Below, one piece after another: positions 14,222-25,340 of a DNA stretch of 64,000 nt. Origin of the DNA: Schistosoma mansoni (taxonomy: Eukaryota; Platyhelminthes; Trematoda; Strigeidida; Schistosomatidae); contig NC_031502.1 of NCBI RefSeq assembly GCF_000237925.1, forward strand, positions 7,607,443-7,671,442, given 5' to 3'. Position 1 is the first letter of the stretch. Every line of letters starts with the position of its first letter. The notes under the pieces were generated by a model that worked only from the letters and a program-made list of their open reading frames with translations, was not told the DNA's origin and did no database searches. A program made the position numbers and the translations under genes.

Positions 14222-14665
14222 GTAATAATAATAATGTAAATTGTCTTGCTTTTAGTATGAGCAGGGATATTATCGTCAATAGTTCATCATTTCATTCATT
14301 TGTGTGTGGGCTGTGATACTGCCCGGGTGCCCAAACCGAAGCAGGTGGTTTTCTTAGGGGACCACACCCCGAGCCTTTGACCTGAAGGTCTGATCCACAA
14401 GGCAGTGGAGCATCGTGAGGAGATGCAGTCCCATGGTTGCCGTTGACCAATGACAGGTTCTTCCGCCATTCGTTCCATCAGGATACTGGAGCCCATGTGC
14501 ACCATTGGTTTGGAATCAGGGTTTTCCAACCCCCCTAGGTGGACCCTCCGTGTCCACCAATCCGGTTATAGCGCCAGACATTCGCTTTTCGTCCTCTCAA
14601 TTTCGTAAACAACACCCCCGCCACGAGAAGGCAGTGAGTAGGACTTCCCTGGCAGAGGCCAGGGA
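10833..14665 (-). mobile_element. RTE-clade LINE, nearly full length (RTE-F)
   Basis: The longest element here. On the minus strand, a 512-residue frame (14057-12519) is an APE-type endonuclease (FNVRTL, CCLSETHIQD, VVLAGDLNAQVG, QIDHIAIS, SDHALVCANL) plus linker. A 391-residue frame (12469-11294) is the reverse transcriptase (YRGISLLSIASKLL, QAGFRSGRGCIDHI, FLDIRAAFDSLDR, GVRQGCPISPFLFNF, LEYADDIVLL, FVYLGSYIS). It continues in the same frame after one TGA into LRWLGHVLRM and LPGWGPRD to about 11006. One frameshift lies between the two frames, near 12470-12540. The 3' end is a short TAAA-type tail (10833-10865), as in RTE elements such as schistosome SR2. About 370 bases at the 5' side (14290-14660) recur at 34.85 and 45.35 kb and look like the family's 5' leader, with a possible 77-residue frame (14529-14296). 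Confidence 0.9.
14190..14235. repeat. (AAT)n microsatellite
   Basis: About 15 AAT units with one interruption, lying inside the 5' leader of the RTE element. Confidence 0.95.
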
Positions 14666-14666
14666 A

Positions 14667-14707
14667 GTGCATCGCACTGGATAACGTTCATCGTAATCCT
14701 CTCCTTC
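14667..14707 (-). repeat. 41-bp exact copy of RTE-A endonuclease sequence
   Basis: These 41 bases are identical to 17399-17439, where on the minus strand they encode ERITMNVIQCDAP of the RTE-A endonuclease. The identity does not extend on either side, and the segment sits exactly where similarity among copies of the RTE-F leader ends. Confidence 0.85.
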
Positions 14708-14739
14708 CACCAGGGTGTTTGGTACCTGAGTGGTTGCGC

Positions 14740-14935
14740 CACAGGATTGGGCCGAGCTGTTCGGATTGTAACGTTGAAGCCTTTATAGTGTCTGGTTCTC
14801 CTGTAGGGCGGGATTGAGCTGTACTGCTTGGGCTAAGCCTGGGTAGTGTCTGGCTCTCCTATCCAGCGGGATTGAGCTGTACTGTTTGGGTTGCCTCGTG
14901 AAAGTCTGGATGGTGTCTGGTTCACCTGAAAACCA
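14740..14935. repeat. Short tandem array, about 60-bp unit, three copies
   Basis: Words GAGCTGT (14754, 14816, 14874) and TGTCTGG (about 14788, 14846, 14913) recur at 58-67 base spacing, with CGGGATTGAGCTGTACTG shared by two units. Units are diverged. I do not recognise the family. Confidence 0.75.
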
Positions 14936-15466
14936 GTGCAAGCACTTTATTTTAATGAAAACAATCTCTTTTATAAGTGACTGAAGTCTAATTCTTGGTA
15001 AATTTGTCTTGAATGTCACACGATACAACTTTGGATTGGTGTTTATGAAATCTGACTTCAGACCACTCATACTGAATCCAACTAAAACAATCTAGTTAGG
15101 GGTTGTGTCGAAAAGGGTAGCACATTTTATCTGTGCTCCCGCGTTCTATAGTTATCACACCTTAATTAAATTATAGATGTGTTTTACTTAGTTATACCGT
15201 CAATTGATAAGTGGAGATAGTGTCGTATAAAATTGGGATTATCATGTTTAGGGGTGTTTGTCGACATATTGATAGTTTTCCTATCGGTGCGCTATCTTGA
15301 CTGTCGCGTTCATTCGATTTATAAATTTTTGCTGTAGTAATTATTTGTAATGAGATGTGAATTTTCGGTAGATCAAATTGGGAAGTGGGAATTTTTAAGG
15401 TTGCTAAACATTTCAGTCCACACCAAATATTCTGGTAACACAATTTTCCTTTTTTTTTCTTTACAG
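14936..15466. other. Upstream flank or intron before the first ankyrin exon
   Basis: No gene seen. An ATG at 15350 is open and in frame with the ankyrin exon, but the strong pyrimidine tract and CAG just before 15467 argue that this is intron. The true start codon must lie in an exon I cannot recognise, probably further upstream. Confidence 0.4.
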
Positions 15467-15568
15467 AGCGAAACTGAGCAGAACTTCTTACGTGCAGCTC
15501 GCGCTGGAGACTTGTCAAAAGTTGTGGAACTTTTGAACGCTGGCGTACACATCAATTTATCCAACTCG
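15467..15568 (+). CDS. ANK: Ankyrin exon, repeat 1
   Basis: Thirty-four codons, phase 0 at both ends, from a strong acceptor (T-rich tract then TTTACAG) to donor GTAGGT. The protein contains NFLRAARAGDLSKVVELL, the divergent first repeat typical of animal ankyrins (compare FLRAARSGNLDKALDHL in human ANK1). Ankyrins link spectrin to membrane proteins; the repeat stack binds channels, transporters and adhesion molecules at the inner face of the plasma membrane. This is the first exon I can assign; the short N-terminal part with the start codon was not found. The intron that follows contains an RTE relic. Confidence 0.92.
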
Positions 15569-15889
15569 GTAGGTATATAGATTTAATATTGATAACGGTA
15601 GTCAAATCTGCACAAAATTATAATTTGGATAGAATCAGTTAGTTCTCTACGTTAATGAAATCAAATTAGATTAAGCATTTAACTTCTAGGTTAAAATATT
15701 GACTCACTTTAGATAGGTTTGGTTGCTGTAAACCACTTTCTGTATGCTATTTGTTTATGCAACAAATGTCAAAAAGATGTGAGTTTTATCACAGGCTAAG
15801 GCAAAATTAAAACTGGTTCTAGCACTTGAGTTTCATGTATTGGGTTTAGGGTCCTAACTGCTTTCCACGTAACTTGGTTTATTACATAT

Positions 15890-17985
15890 TGCACATGTTA
15901 CCCCTCGTGTAACATAGGCCATCGACTAGGATTCTCCAACCCTCCTTTCCAGTTGTTGTCAAGTGCTATTCGTTCTTTATATGTCTACCTCCAATTCTTG
16001 CCACAATGTGTTCTTTGGTCTACATCATTTCCTTTGATCTTCAGAACTCCAAGCCATGGCCTGTCTCGTGATGTAGCTTGGTGATCTCCTCAGTGTATAT
16101 CCTACCCACCTCTAGCGTCTTTTCCTAATTTACTCTTCAACTGGAGGTTAGTTTGTTCTCTGTTGTTGATGATATCCGACGGATGGACAAGGAGTGTCTT
16201 GCATGGACAACTTCTTATAAATGCCTGCACTTTTTTGATGATGGCCGATAACTTTCCTTGGTACTGATAGTAGTGTGATGTCTCTGTAATTCTCACACTA
16301 AGATTTCCCTCCTTTAGTACCCTTCCCGGTCTGTTGATACGTGTTTTTCCTTCGAGATCTTTCTGAAGAGAGTGTGGAGCATCTTTGCAGTTACCTCTAT
16401 GTCTGATTAAAGTGCTTCAGCCGATATGTTGTCTAGTCCTGCTGATTTTACCCTCTTGATTTGTCTGATGAGTATGCTTATTTCTTCGATTGTTGGTTGG
16501 ATAACACCCACAGTAAGGTCTATGTGCCGTTTCGATGTCCAATGGGTTCAGTGGAGCTGACCTACTCAAGAGTTCTTTGAGGTGCTCTAGCCACCTGTTC
16601 TGCTGCTCTTGGATCTCAGTGATTGACTTGGCTTCTTTATTCTTGAATTGTCTCTCTCTTTTACTAAATTTCCTAGATAGTTTTTTGTTGTATCGTATAG
16701 TTATTTTATATTTTCTCTTGCAGCTTTTCCCGCTTTCGTTGCTAGGTCTTCCACGTGCTTCTGCGTGCAAGTTCTAATGCTCCTGAACAGGGTTTCGATG
16801 TGGATCCATTCTTTATTTCGGTTCTTCTTGCGGTCCAGCACCTTCTGGCATGTTGAAATTAACACTTTTTCGACCCCTTCCCTATTGTTCTCCATAGTGG
16901 TTTGCTTTTTAAGTAGATGTTGTAAGGCTTGAAACCTGTTTCTGAAATCTATGTTGAATTCATTAAGTTCGTCAGTATCTGGAAGGAAATCTGTATTACA
17001 CATTTGTAATGCTGTTTGTGCAGTTGTCCAGCGCTTTTTAAGTTGCAGTTTTAGCTTGACCACCACCGTGTAGTGATCTGGAGCTATACCAATTCCTTTC
17101 CTTGTTCTTACACCATCCATAAAACCCATGTAACTTAGGGTTTGTGTTTATGCGGGAATATGATGTCATCTATAACCGTCTTATCTAAGGCACATAGACT
17201 TGCAATTCTCTCACCATTCGTTCCTTTCTTCCAGTCCATGTCGTCCCATGATATTTTCATACCTGGTATTGTTCATTCCGGCCTTGGTGTTTAAGTCTTC
17301 TATCAGGATGGCCAGGTCATATCCTGAGCACTTTTCTACAATCGACTGCAGCCCCTTGTAAAACTGATCTTGATCGTCTTCATTGCTTTCATTGGTGGGT
17401 GCATCGCACTGGATAACGTTCATCGTAATCCTCTCCTTCTTTGTTTTGAAGGACGCTTTGTTGATCCTGGATCCATGAGATTCCTATCTTATAAGTACTT
17501 GTCATGCTTCTTTGGAGGGTGTCAGTACAACTTCTTGTGTGTTAGAGGCATCATCCTCTTCGTGACCAGAGTACGACAGCGCATTTCCCGAAGCTAATCT
17601 CTTCTGTCCATTGGGTTCCACTTATCCGAGACACCGACAAGTTGAATTTTTCATTTCTTCAGCTATTTGAATGATCCTTCCGGTTCCCAACCCTGTCCGG
17701 ACCTTCCACGTACCTATATTAATTATTGCTCTGGTTGTTAGAAGGGGAATCAGCTTTATGATTTCCGAAGAACCTCGGCTTTCACAATGAGGTGTCTTAA
17801 CTTTGCTAAATGAAGATCCTCCAATTGTTAGAACAAAATTTAAGTGGCTTAAAGGATTTTTTCAAGTTGGCGTCTTTTTTCAAGATCGCTTTCTATAGGA
17901 TCGGTTTGCTGACCAGATATGCAACTCTCCTTTATCCAGGTTTGGGACCGTCAGCAACCTTAGAAGAGCTCCAAGTGAAATTAAT
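15890..17985 (-). mobile_element. RTE-A LINE with internal deletion
   Basis: On the minus strand from about 17985: 5' leader (shared with 62164-62700), endonuclease fragments (17423-17211: MNVIQCDAPTNESNEDD, AILIEDLNTKAGM), then a linker with LKKRWTTAQTALQMCNT (17129-16701) and KSITEIQEQQNRWLEHLKEL (16770-16417), and a 3' part (16300-15890) related to the region after the palm domain. This family is often misannotated as craniofacial development protein 2. The polymerase core between fingers and post-palm is missing: the join falls near 16300-16330. Many stops and shifts are present. It lies in the intron between ankyrin repeats 1 and 2, antisense to the gene. Confidence 0.85.
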
Positions 17986-18581
17986 TGATTTGGTTTGCTC
18001 ATTTATTTATGTATATTTGTGGTTTTTTAGTGTTAGTATTTGGTTACTGAGTGACTTTACTGCTGATTTTATTATTATATCCACCATACAAGAAACATTA
18101 TGCTACTCATAGGAAATGTTTTCAGTTCTGTACCAAACGTGTACCAAGTATATGTTTATGCACTTGTCTGTCAGTTGCACATTTCAATGAGAACTAGTGA
18201 TACTACCACTTATGCCCAAATTGGATTTTTTGGAACGGGGTCTAGAAGTTTAAGCTTTGTACTGAAATCACTAATCTCTCCATCTTACCTTTTTAAATTC
18301 AGTTTGGGTTGATGAATTTTGTTACTGAATAATTTCGTAAGATTGGAGCACATCTGTATAAGCTAAAGAGGTTGTAATGTAACGTATTCAGTATTTAAAT
18401 CTTCAAATGGTGCGAATTTTTTTTATCAGTGACTAAATACATTGAAACATCAAAACTATCAATAGCTTAAGTATATGTGGTTAATGTTTGTCTGGCTCAC
18501 TGTCCTCACCAATCATTTAATCTAATTTTAACCTTTTTAGTTTATTAATTATTCTGCGCTTTTTTGCGTAATATATTTCAG

Positions 18582-18779
18582 ATTGGACTTACTGCACTTC
18601 ATTTAGCCTCAAAAGAAGGTCGTGTTCATGTTGTCGATGAGCTACTCCGACGTGGAGCAGATTTCGATGCTCCTACTAAGAAGGGAAATACAGCACTCCA
18701 TATCTCAAGTTTAGCTGGTCATTACGAAGTTGTCAAGCTACTTTTGGATTCTGGTGCTAATATAAATCGTCAGTCAGCT
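18582..18779 (+). CDS. ANK: Ankyrin exon, repeats 2-3
   Basis: Sixty-six codons, two full 33-residue repeats, phase 0, acceptor TATTTCAG and donor GTAAGT. Motifs [20 protein letters not shown] and [20 protein letters not shown], with ...GANINRQSA at the end, match repeats 2 and 3 of vertebrate ankyrins almost position by position ([10 protein letters not shown] is the hallmark of repeat 3). Each repeat shows the TALH turn and the LLL second helix, so the fold should be intact. Confidence 0.97.
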
Positions 18780-19599
18780 GTAAGTTTCAACGAAAATGAT
18801 TAATTAATTCATTAACTCATTAGCAAGTATAGTGAGAAACTAGCTATCATTATATCTTATCATGAAAAGTGAACAATAAAATGATTTGTCGAATTAATCG
18901 ATCATTCAGCAACTCATTTTTCATTGAAAAGTGGTATTGACAATAAGTAACTTAAGTGTAGCAAATCAACGCCAGTTTAGTTATGTTGTGACATCAGCTG
19001 GGTTTACCACCACCTATTTTTAGTATTGACACGCTATAAGATCAATGATTTAGCTTAGAATATAGTCTTTTATTACATTATTCAATCTAAACTATTTTAC
19101 TCATCAATGAAGTTGTTTGCCATTCAAGTAATTATTCATCAGTTACGAAATATGCTTTATCCATGTATCAAAGATGGTTACCCAAGTGTATTCTTTTCGT
19201 TTCTCTTGTACTGATCGATAAAGTGTCAACTTCTGATCACCACTTTACGGACTGACAGATAACATTTTTTCATATGCGTCATAATTCCTTTGTTCAGTTC
19301 AGAAGTAATTAACGTTATACGCTTATGAATACTGAATTAGTGTATAACTTTACTTTTACTAATTACTGTTTGTTCATAACTGACACAACTGATTGTTATT
19401 AGTTTCTGTAGGTGACTTCTTGTTGTCAATGTTCCTAGAAATTTTTCAGCTCGGTTTCGTAAATACATATGCTTCAATTTATTTATAATGATTTGAAGAC
19501 CTCTCTCGTAGACTACCTAAATACAAGATGTCAAACAACAAAGAATTTGCGTAGTTTATGGTTTAAGAAGCAAATTTATTCATAACTCCTGACTTACTT

Positions 19600-20480
19600 T
19601 TATTTATACAGGGTGGTCACTTAGTGGTTAGAACGCTCATGTTTAAACAAATCCCCTCACCTCCTTTGGTGCTCGGATTATATTACTTTCCATTTGAAGT
19701 ATGGCTCAAAGTCGGATACGTGAATTTTTATATGCATATATCAGTACATTTTCATGTACACACACAAAGTTATACGTTATTAACTCGTCATAAAAACCGA
19801 TTACATAGTTACTATTATATTACTGAAATGGAATGTCAGTTTGGCGAAATAAATTTATTCGTGATATATGTATTTGAACACAGAATTCTATCCGTATATC
19901 AGATACTATTTAGGAATTATTCATCCTAACTCCGAATGTTGTTGATCGGGTTGGTCGTCATTATTTAGCTGAATAGTAGTTCTTGATAAAAACTCCCTTC
20001 AAACTGTACACAATGCAAAAAAACATTAGTAGGCAATAATTGTATGGCTAGTAATGACTTTTTGAGAACGATTTCTTGAAGTTCTGTTGAGAAGCCATGA
20101 TTTATGGGATCAGTCAAGTAATGTGTTGTGCAACAGCTATTCTCTGATGACTTTGGTATATGCTGTTGTATCACAAGTTGATTTTAGTCAAAGATTGGGT
20201 TTATCCAATTTTTACTTAATAGCTTAATGGTTTTATGCTCACTGGTAACCTGAGTTTTCTGATTTGAATTCTTTATCAGATCGTGAGTGCGTGCGCACGC
20301 ATTATCCAGAAGTCATAAACGCCAATGAAATAGCTGTCTGGTGCTTTGTACTTTTCAGTAGATCTTTCCGTCTGCTGTCAGTTCATTGTAGCAACCAACT
20401 TCAAGTTGTACAGAATCTACATAAAACCCCCATTATTAAATGTTCATGAATTTGTTTATTTCTTTTTCAAATGTTGAATT
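19600..20480. other. Intron sequence, nothing assigned
   Basis: AT-rich intron between repeats 3 and 4. At 19625-19650 TTAGTGGTTAGAACGCT resembles a tRNA A box, possibly a SINE relic, but no B box follows. No further features. Confidence 0.3.
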
Positions 20481-20484
20481 GTAG

Positions 20485-20583
20485 ACTGGATTTACCCCAT
20501 TGTATATGGCTGCTCAAGAAAATCGTCTTAATGTAGTTGATCTTCTACTTCAACGTGGTGCAAACCAAGCATTAACTACTGAA
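20485..20583 (+). CDS. ANK: Ankyrin exon, repeat 4
   Basis: Exactly 99 bases, 33 codons, phase 0, acceptor TTGTAG and donor [26 protein letters not shown] followed by [13 protein letters not shown] matches ankyrin repeat 4, in which [15 protein letters not shown] is almost invariant from worms to mammals. Confidence 0.97.
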
Positions 20584-20799
20584 GTAAATCTTTGTTTTCT
20601 AAAATGATATTTTACTGCTAAAAGAGCTTCCAATTATTTTTTTTGTGTTATAGAAATATGGAAATTCTTGTTTGCTGGGATAGTAGAATTTCGTTTTCTA
20701 TCATTGTGAAAGTATCGGGTGTGATATAATTAGTCTGTACTAAAGAATCCAGTTATATTTCAATCATTGTTGCAATACGAAACTGTGGATCGGTAGCTT

Positions 20800-20905
20800 C
20801 TACAGTCGTGTCTAAGCCATTGGTTTGATAGATCTAAGTATTCTTTCATCTGATGGATTGCTGCTGGTTTGAATTCCATTCCACCCACTTGGGCTTGGGC
20901 AGGCA
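20800..20905 (+). repeat. tRNA-like SINE relic
   Basis: GGTTTGAATTCC at about 20874 resembles a Pol III B box, and the following CCACC, ACTT and GCAGGCATGTAA also occur in the copy at 22205-22310. Strongly worn; assignment is tentative. Confidence 0.35.
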
Positions 20906-21204
20906 TGTAACTTTACTAATTAATCATCAAACTAACAGTTTAACTTGAAGCTAAATAAATCTGTACTGAATAAATACGTTAGATTAGTTTAACATACTAG
21001 ATTCAAAATCTGTTTCATTTATTTCCATCCCAGCAGCTGGGTAGTATATCTCATATTAGCGCTTATTGATCGATGCACATTGTTATCATATACTTATAAC
21101 CTTTATGTTGCACTGTATTTCACTATTAAATAGTAGATTGTTGGCTTTGTCATATTGATTGATCTTTCTTTTAGAATTATGTTATGCGATTTCCCACCTC
21201 AACG

Positions 21205-21345
21205 TCAATGACAGTGAGTCAGTCAGTCAGTCACAACGTAGAACTTCGTACGTAGGTACATCAGTTCGAGTTGCCATACCACATCAGCACAGAGATGCAG
21301 TTGTCGATTCAAATTCCATAGTGGTAGAGGTAGTAAGAGTATAAG
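21205..21345 (-). mobile_element. RTE-B 3' end fragment
   Basis: The reverse complement contains GTTGTGACTGACTGACTGAC preceded by GATGTACCTACGTACGAAG and GTATGGCAACTCGAACTG. It parallels the 3' untranslated region of the plus-strand element ending near 48290, with its TAGCAACTTGGACCGATGC and a final GACTGACTGACT tract. Only the last part of the element is present. Confidence 0.6.
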
Positions 21346-22204
21346 CAGTAATCCGTAAAGTTAGGGTTTGAAGATGTTATTCGAGGAGTGTTATAATTGT
21401 ATTTTTGCTATATAAACGACCCAGCTATTCCTATTGCTTAGTATTCTTATACGATGACACTCGACAAGACCCCCAAAATCAGAACACGTTGAACATGAAT
21501 GAAATTGTATTCAAAATAATAATGATAAGTGAACAGCAATCAGCAATCAATAGTTTAAATAATGTTCATATATTTATAGTATATGCATAAGAAGCTTATA
21601 GATTTTTCTGCAATAATATGCCCGGGCTGATCGGTTTAAAATTAATCAATCAGCGCGCAGCAACACCATCATGCATAAAACATGCTTAATCCAATCTATA
21701 TCCCACTAACACCATTCATAAGTCTTTTTAGTAGTCAGTATCTGCCACCCATCTTAAATCATGAGTTTTCTATCAGAATAACTGCTACCAATAAATTTTT
21801 CCACCTACCGTATATAAGATGCATAAACCATAATATATTCGTCTGTCGTTTTTACACATGATAGATAGTGAAGAAAAAATTATCCCAACTGCAGAATTTC
21901 TGTTTTGTGATATTTAATGTCACATAAAATTGCAGGCCTCTTATAACAGCGTCTTAGTATATAGTTATTATTTGTAATTACTAAGCTTAAAGAAATCTGA
22001 ATCATGAAGATAGATTGCAATGTTTTCGCAGTTGGAAATAAGCATATCAAATCTTTAAGAAGTCCTTGAAAGAACACATTAATTACAAAAAGACAAGATT
22101 TTTACAACGAAGCTTTGATACAACTCTACCACATATATAACCTGTCATTGACTGTTGAATACATATGAGAAAATAAAATGTTAGTAGATAAAGTGATACA
22201 GAGG

Positions 22205-22310
22205 TAGTTAATAGTTAAGCTAGTTGCCTTTCAATCAGTGAGTTACAGGTTCAGACTTGCTGCCACTTCAGTTTAAGCAGTCATGTAATATCTCTAGCCC
22301 CTCATATAAT
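22205..22310 (+). repeat. tRNA-like SINE relic
   Basis: TCAATCAGTGAGTTACAGG and a degraded B box (GGTTCAGACTTG) recur in similar form at 42425-42470 and partly at 20800-20905. This suggests a worn tRNA-derived SINE family. No intact Pol III promoter is seen. Confidence 0.4.
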
Positions 22311-22540
22311 GCCGTTTAGTGCCAAATACACAAATGAGTACTTGGTTAGTGAATTACATTAAAGCAACTAATTAGGAAAAGGTGAACGCGGAGGTGGGTT
22401 ATGAGTACAACATAAGTGAATATTCCATTCTGTTTAAAATTAAAGATTACTCGTTCACTAAATTCCCTCATCAATAACTATTACGTTGTAATGACTGTGA
22501 TCGATTACATTGTTGTTCGTTGTCATTTTTTCTTCTACAG

Positions 22541-22729
22541 GATGGTTTTACTCCTTTAGCAATAGCCTTACAACAAGGACATGATCGTGTTGTGGCACAT
22601 CTTCTAGAAAGAGATTCGCGTAGTCGAGGTGGTTTGCCAGCTCTACATATTGCAGCACGAAAAGATGATGCTAATGCTGTGAGCTTGTTACTGAACAATG
22701 CAGAAGTTAATGTGAATCACCAATCTCAA
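22541..22729 (+). CDS. ANK: Ankyrin exon, repeats 5-6
   Basis: Sixty-three codons, phase 0, acceptor TTCTACAG and donor GTAAGT. DGFTPLAIALQQGHDRVVAH is ankyrin repeat 5 (TPLAVALQQGH is invariant). GGLPALHIAARKDDANAVSL is repeat 6, which is about three residues shorter than the rest in all ankyrins, explaining the 189-base length. Agreement extends to the LPALHIAA signature. Confidence 0.97.
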
Positions 22730-23159
22730 GTAAGTTTTACTGTTTTCTTTCCAGAATTTAATTACCAATGCTTGTATAAGGGTTGGAAGGGCTTGGTTCC
22801 TAATAACCTTGGTTTTAATGCTGTTAAGATGCAACCTGTAGTAAATGAGATACATGTAGCTTACATTATATAGCTTCCCCATAAATCCTAATAAGTATTT
22901 GAGTACATGTAGCGAATAACTGTATCACGAACTCCCCTAACTTTATTGATTATAATGTGGACACTAGTGACCAACTTAACAACATAATCAGAAAGTTCTC
23001 CTGATAAGCTATGACTAGTGGAGTTTAACAATGTGGTGTGATGCAGCTACTCACTGATGATTGTCGTGCTACATCGCGAATTGAACTTCGAAATAATGTA
23101 GGCTTTTTGCTTTCGACTCAGTGCTCTAACGTCATCACGTTAGCCACGAGGCTTTGTGA

Positions 23160-23250
23160 CCTTGGGTTTAATCGCCGATCGGGCTGGAGGCCCGACTATT
23201 TATAAGTCCCAAATTAAGACGAAACAACTGTTCAGTGCATCATAATCTTT
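23160..23250 (+). repeat. Hammerhead repeat relic, with tRNA-like start
   Basis: AGTCCCAAATTAAGACGAAA (23204-23223) followed by CAACTGTTCAGTGC matches the second half of the schistosome hammerhead (stem II GTCCC...GGAC, then GAAA). The CTGATGA box is lost. Upstream TGGGTTTAATCGCCG may be a worn B box. Confidence 0.6.
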
Positions 23251-24390
23251 GACGCACATTTATCAAATAGTTTAATGTAAACATCACAGTTTTCTATCCA
23301 TTTTTTTAAAAAAAAAGAACTTAAATTAAAAAAGGAATTTCTTTACTTTTGCGATTTTTCTGCTAAATATGTAAGTCCAATAGTAATGCAAAGCAAATAA
23401 AATAATATCTTACGTATATTATTGGCTTACAATAATAAACTCAGTTTCATAGACTGTTATCTGATTAAACTAGCTACTATTTTTCTATGTTTGTGATTAT
23501 CTAGACAATGCATGCACTATTTCATTTTGCTTAATTTTAACAGATGGCTTTTTAATGATACGAAATTCTTTTTGTAAACAATTCTGTTGTCCAGTATCGA
23601 TTGGTATTCTTACTGTGTAATAACTGTTAAAAAGTATCTTCTAAGTGTAACAACTCTTTCTGACCAAGTTCGTGTGTAAAATTCATTCTGTCTGTTTATT
23701 TCACTTCTAATGTAACACTTATACAATCAATAACATAATTGATAATAGCTACATTAAAAAATAAAGCCATAACTTAATGGGCATAAATCACTGAATGAAA
23801 AATCAAAATCCGACTCTGCCTACTTTCACTCTAGATAATAACATTATTCATTCCTCCATACATGGAACGTATGACTCAGAGCTGGTTACACATTATATTA
23901 AATTGAGATTTATATGAGGAATTTCCGGTGAATTATGGTTAATGCAATTATTATTATTTGTCTCTACCTACTATAAAACTGTTTGGTTTGAGAGTCTTAT
24001 TTATGATAGATGTCTAATTGTATTGAAATTACTTTTGATTTATGACTTTCTTTCCCAATGTGATTGTTTTGCTTTTTGGATTTACGTTTGGTTTTTTATT
24101 ACATAATCCATTACTAATGTTTTTGTTCAATTTGGTTGTGTATTAAAGAATTTGATTCCATTTCATGACTTGTAATTTTTTAAAGGGATTTTTGGATTGA
24201 TATACTGGCTGGTGCATAATCAGCTCTTAGGTTTGACCTCCGTTTCTGTCTAATTTACTGTTGGTGAACCGAGATAGTGCATCAGTTGACCTGATAGGAA
24301 TTTTGCGACTTAAGGCTGAGTAAATAAACTTATACTCTTGGCTATTAAGTTAAATTAAATCGAATTTTTTCAAACTTGGTTGGCGGCTAG

Positions 24391-24456
24391 GTGTGGAATA
24401 TCGGGAATGCTTTTCGTCCTATTTGGGATTCACCAGCTGGATGAACCTATGTCCCG
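24391..24456 (-). ncRNA. Sm-alpha type hammerhead ribozyme relic
   Basis: The reverse complement reads TTCATCCAGCTGGTGAATCC, then CAAATAGGACGAAAAGC, then CGATATTCCAC. From memory, the schistosome Sm-alpha hammerhead has CATCCAGCTGATGAGTCCC, AAATAGGACGAAA and GGATTCCAC in these places. The stem II loop AAATA and the GAAA box are kept; the CTGATGA core box is CTGGTGA. Because this box is part of the catalytic core, the copy is probably inactive or weak. It is antisense to the ankyrin gene, in an intron. Confidence 0.75.
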
Positions 24457-24715
24457 TCGTGTAACATCAACAACAGGAAAATACCAACCTTTGCAAATAA
24501 ACCAAGTTGTATAAAATTAAATAGATAATTTCTCTACATTTGATAGAGCAGGAACCAGTGATATGATTAAAATTGGTTGCTGTGTGTTAAATTTATCATT
24601 TTTAGTCTCAATTATCTTTTCTTAGCGTTTTTTTCTTTTATTGCTTCCTTGTATTCTTATAAGTTTTTTAGGTTACACACTTCACAATGCTTTCCCAAAC
24701 TGTGAAAAGTGTAAA

Positions 24716-24717
<2 letters not shown>

Positions 24718-24755
<38 letters not shown>
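24718..24755. repeat. (TA)n microsatellite
   Basis: Uninterrupted TA dinucleotides in the intron before ankyrin repeat 7. Confidence 0.97.
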
Positions 24756-24758
<3 letters not shown>

Positions 24759-25194
24759 TACATAAGAATTTCCGTTTCATGGTTAATCACCTGATACCTG
24801 TCAGAAAAAAATTTATTCCTCCCTACTACTTCTTGTATTATATTGTCTTCATTATTTATCTCAATATTATACAATATGGTTTCGTTTGGAATAGGTTCAA
24901 CCTTACATCAAAATTGTATCAGACAACTAGTTTATACGAGTAGAGATGGTCTACACCACAGCCCTTAGGTTTTAATTGAGGGAATCAGTTACATATTGAA
25001 CAATTGTTTCATTCCAGTTTCTTTTTTGAATAGAACAAAGTAATCCTTTTTAACGATTTCATTTTTTTAATAGTTGTTCTATGATATATCTTCTATTATT
25101 TTCCTATTTAGATTTCTTGATTATCAGTATGTGATTTTTATTTTGAGTTTTTGGTTTAATGACATTCACTGTTATTCACTTGAGACCGGTTTAA

Positions 25195-25340
25195 TAGTCT
25201 CGCAAACACGCAATCTTTGTATGTGGTATTCGTCGTTAGATGACCTTAGGTTACCATTGAAAAAACTGAGGGACATACTTTTAGAGAGTCCTACACTAGG
25301 ACAAAACGGCTATTCAGTGCTTTTGCAACGAATATAACTA
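25195..25340 (+). repeat. Hammerhead repeat relic
   Basis: GAGAGTCCTACACTAGGACA followed by AAACGGCTATTCAGTGC (25285-25321) matches the CTGAGGAGTCCCATACTAGGACGAAACGGC-type segment seen in other copies here. A CTGA lies a little upstream and the GAAA box has become CAAAA. Clearly decayed. Confidence 0.6.

Noticed and set aside
15350-15466. In-frame ATG upstream of ankyrin repeat 1 as the start codon
   Set aside because: The 39 residues it would add do not resemble an ankyrin N-terminus, and a long pyrimidine tract with TTTACAG directly before 15467 marks an intron end.
22471-22698. Minus-strand 75-residue frame with Cys-rich composition
   Set aside because: It is the antisense of the ankyrin repeats 5-6 exon.
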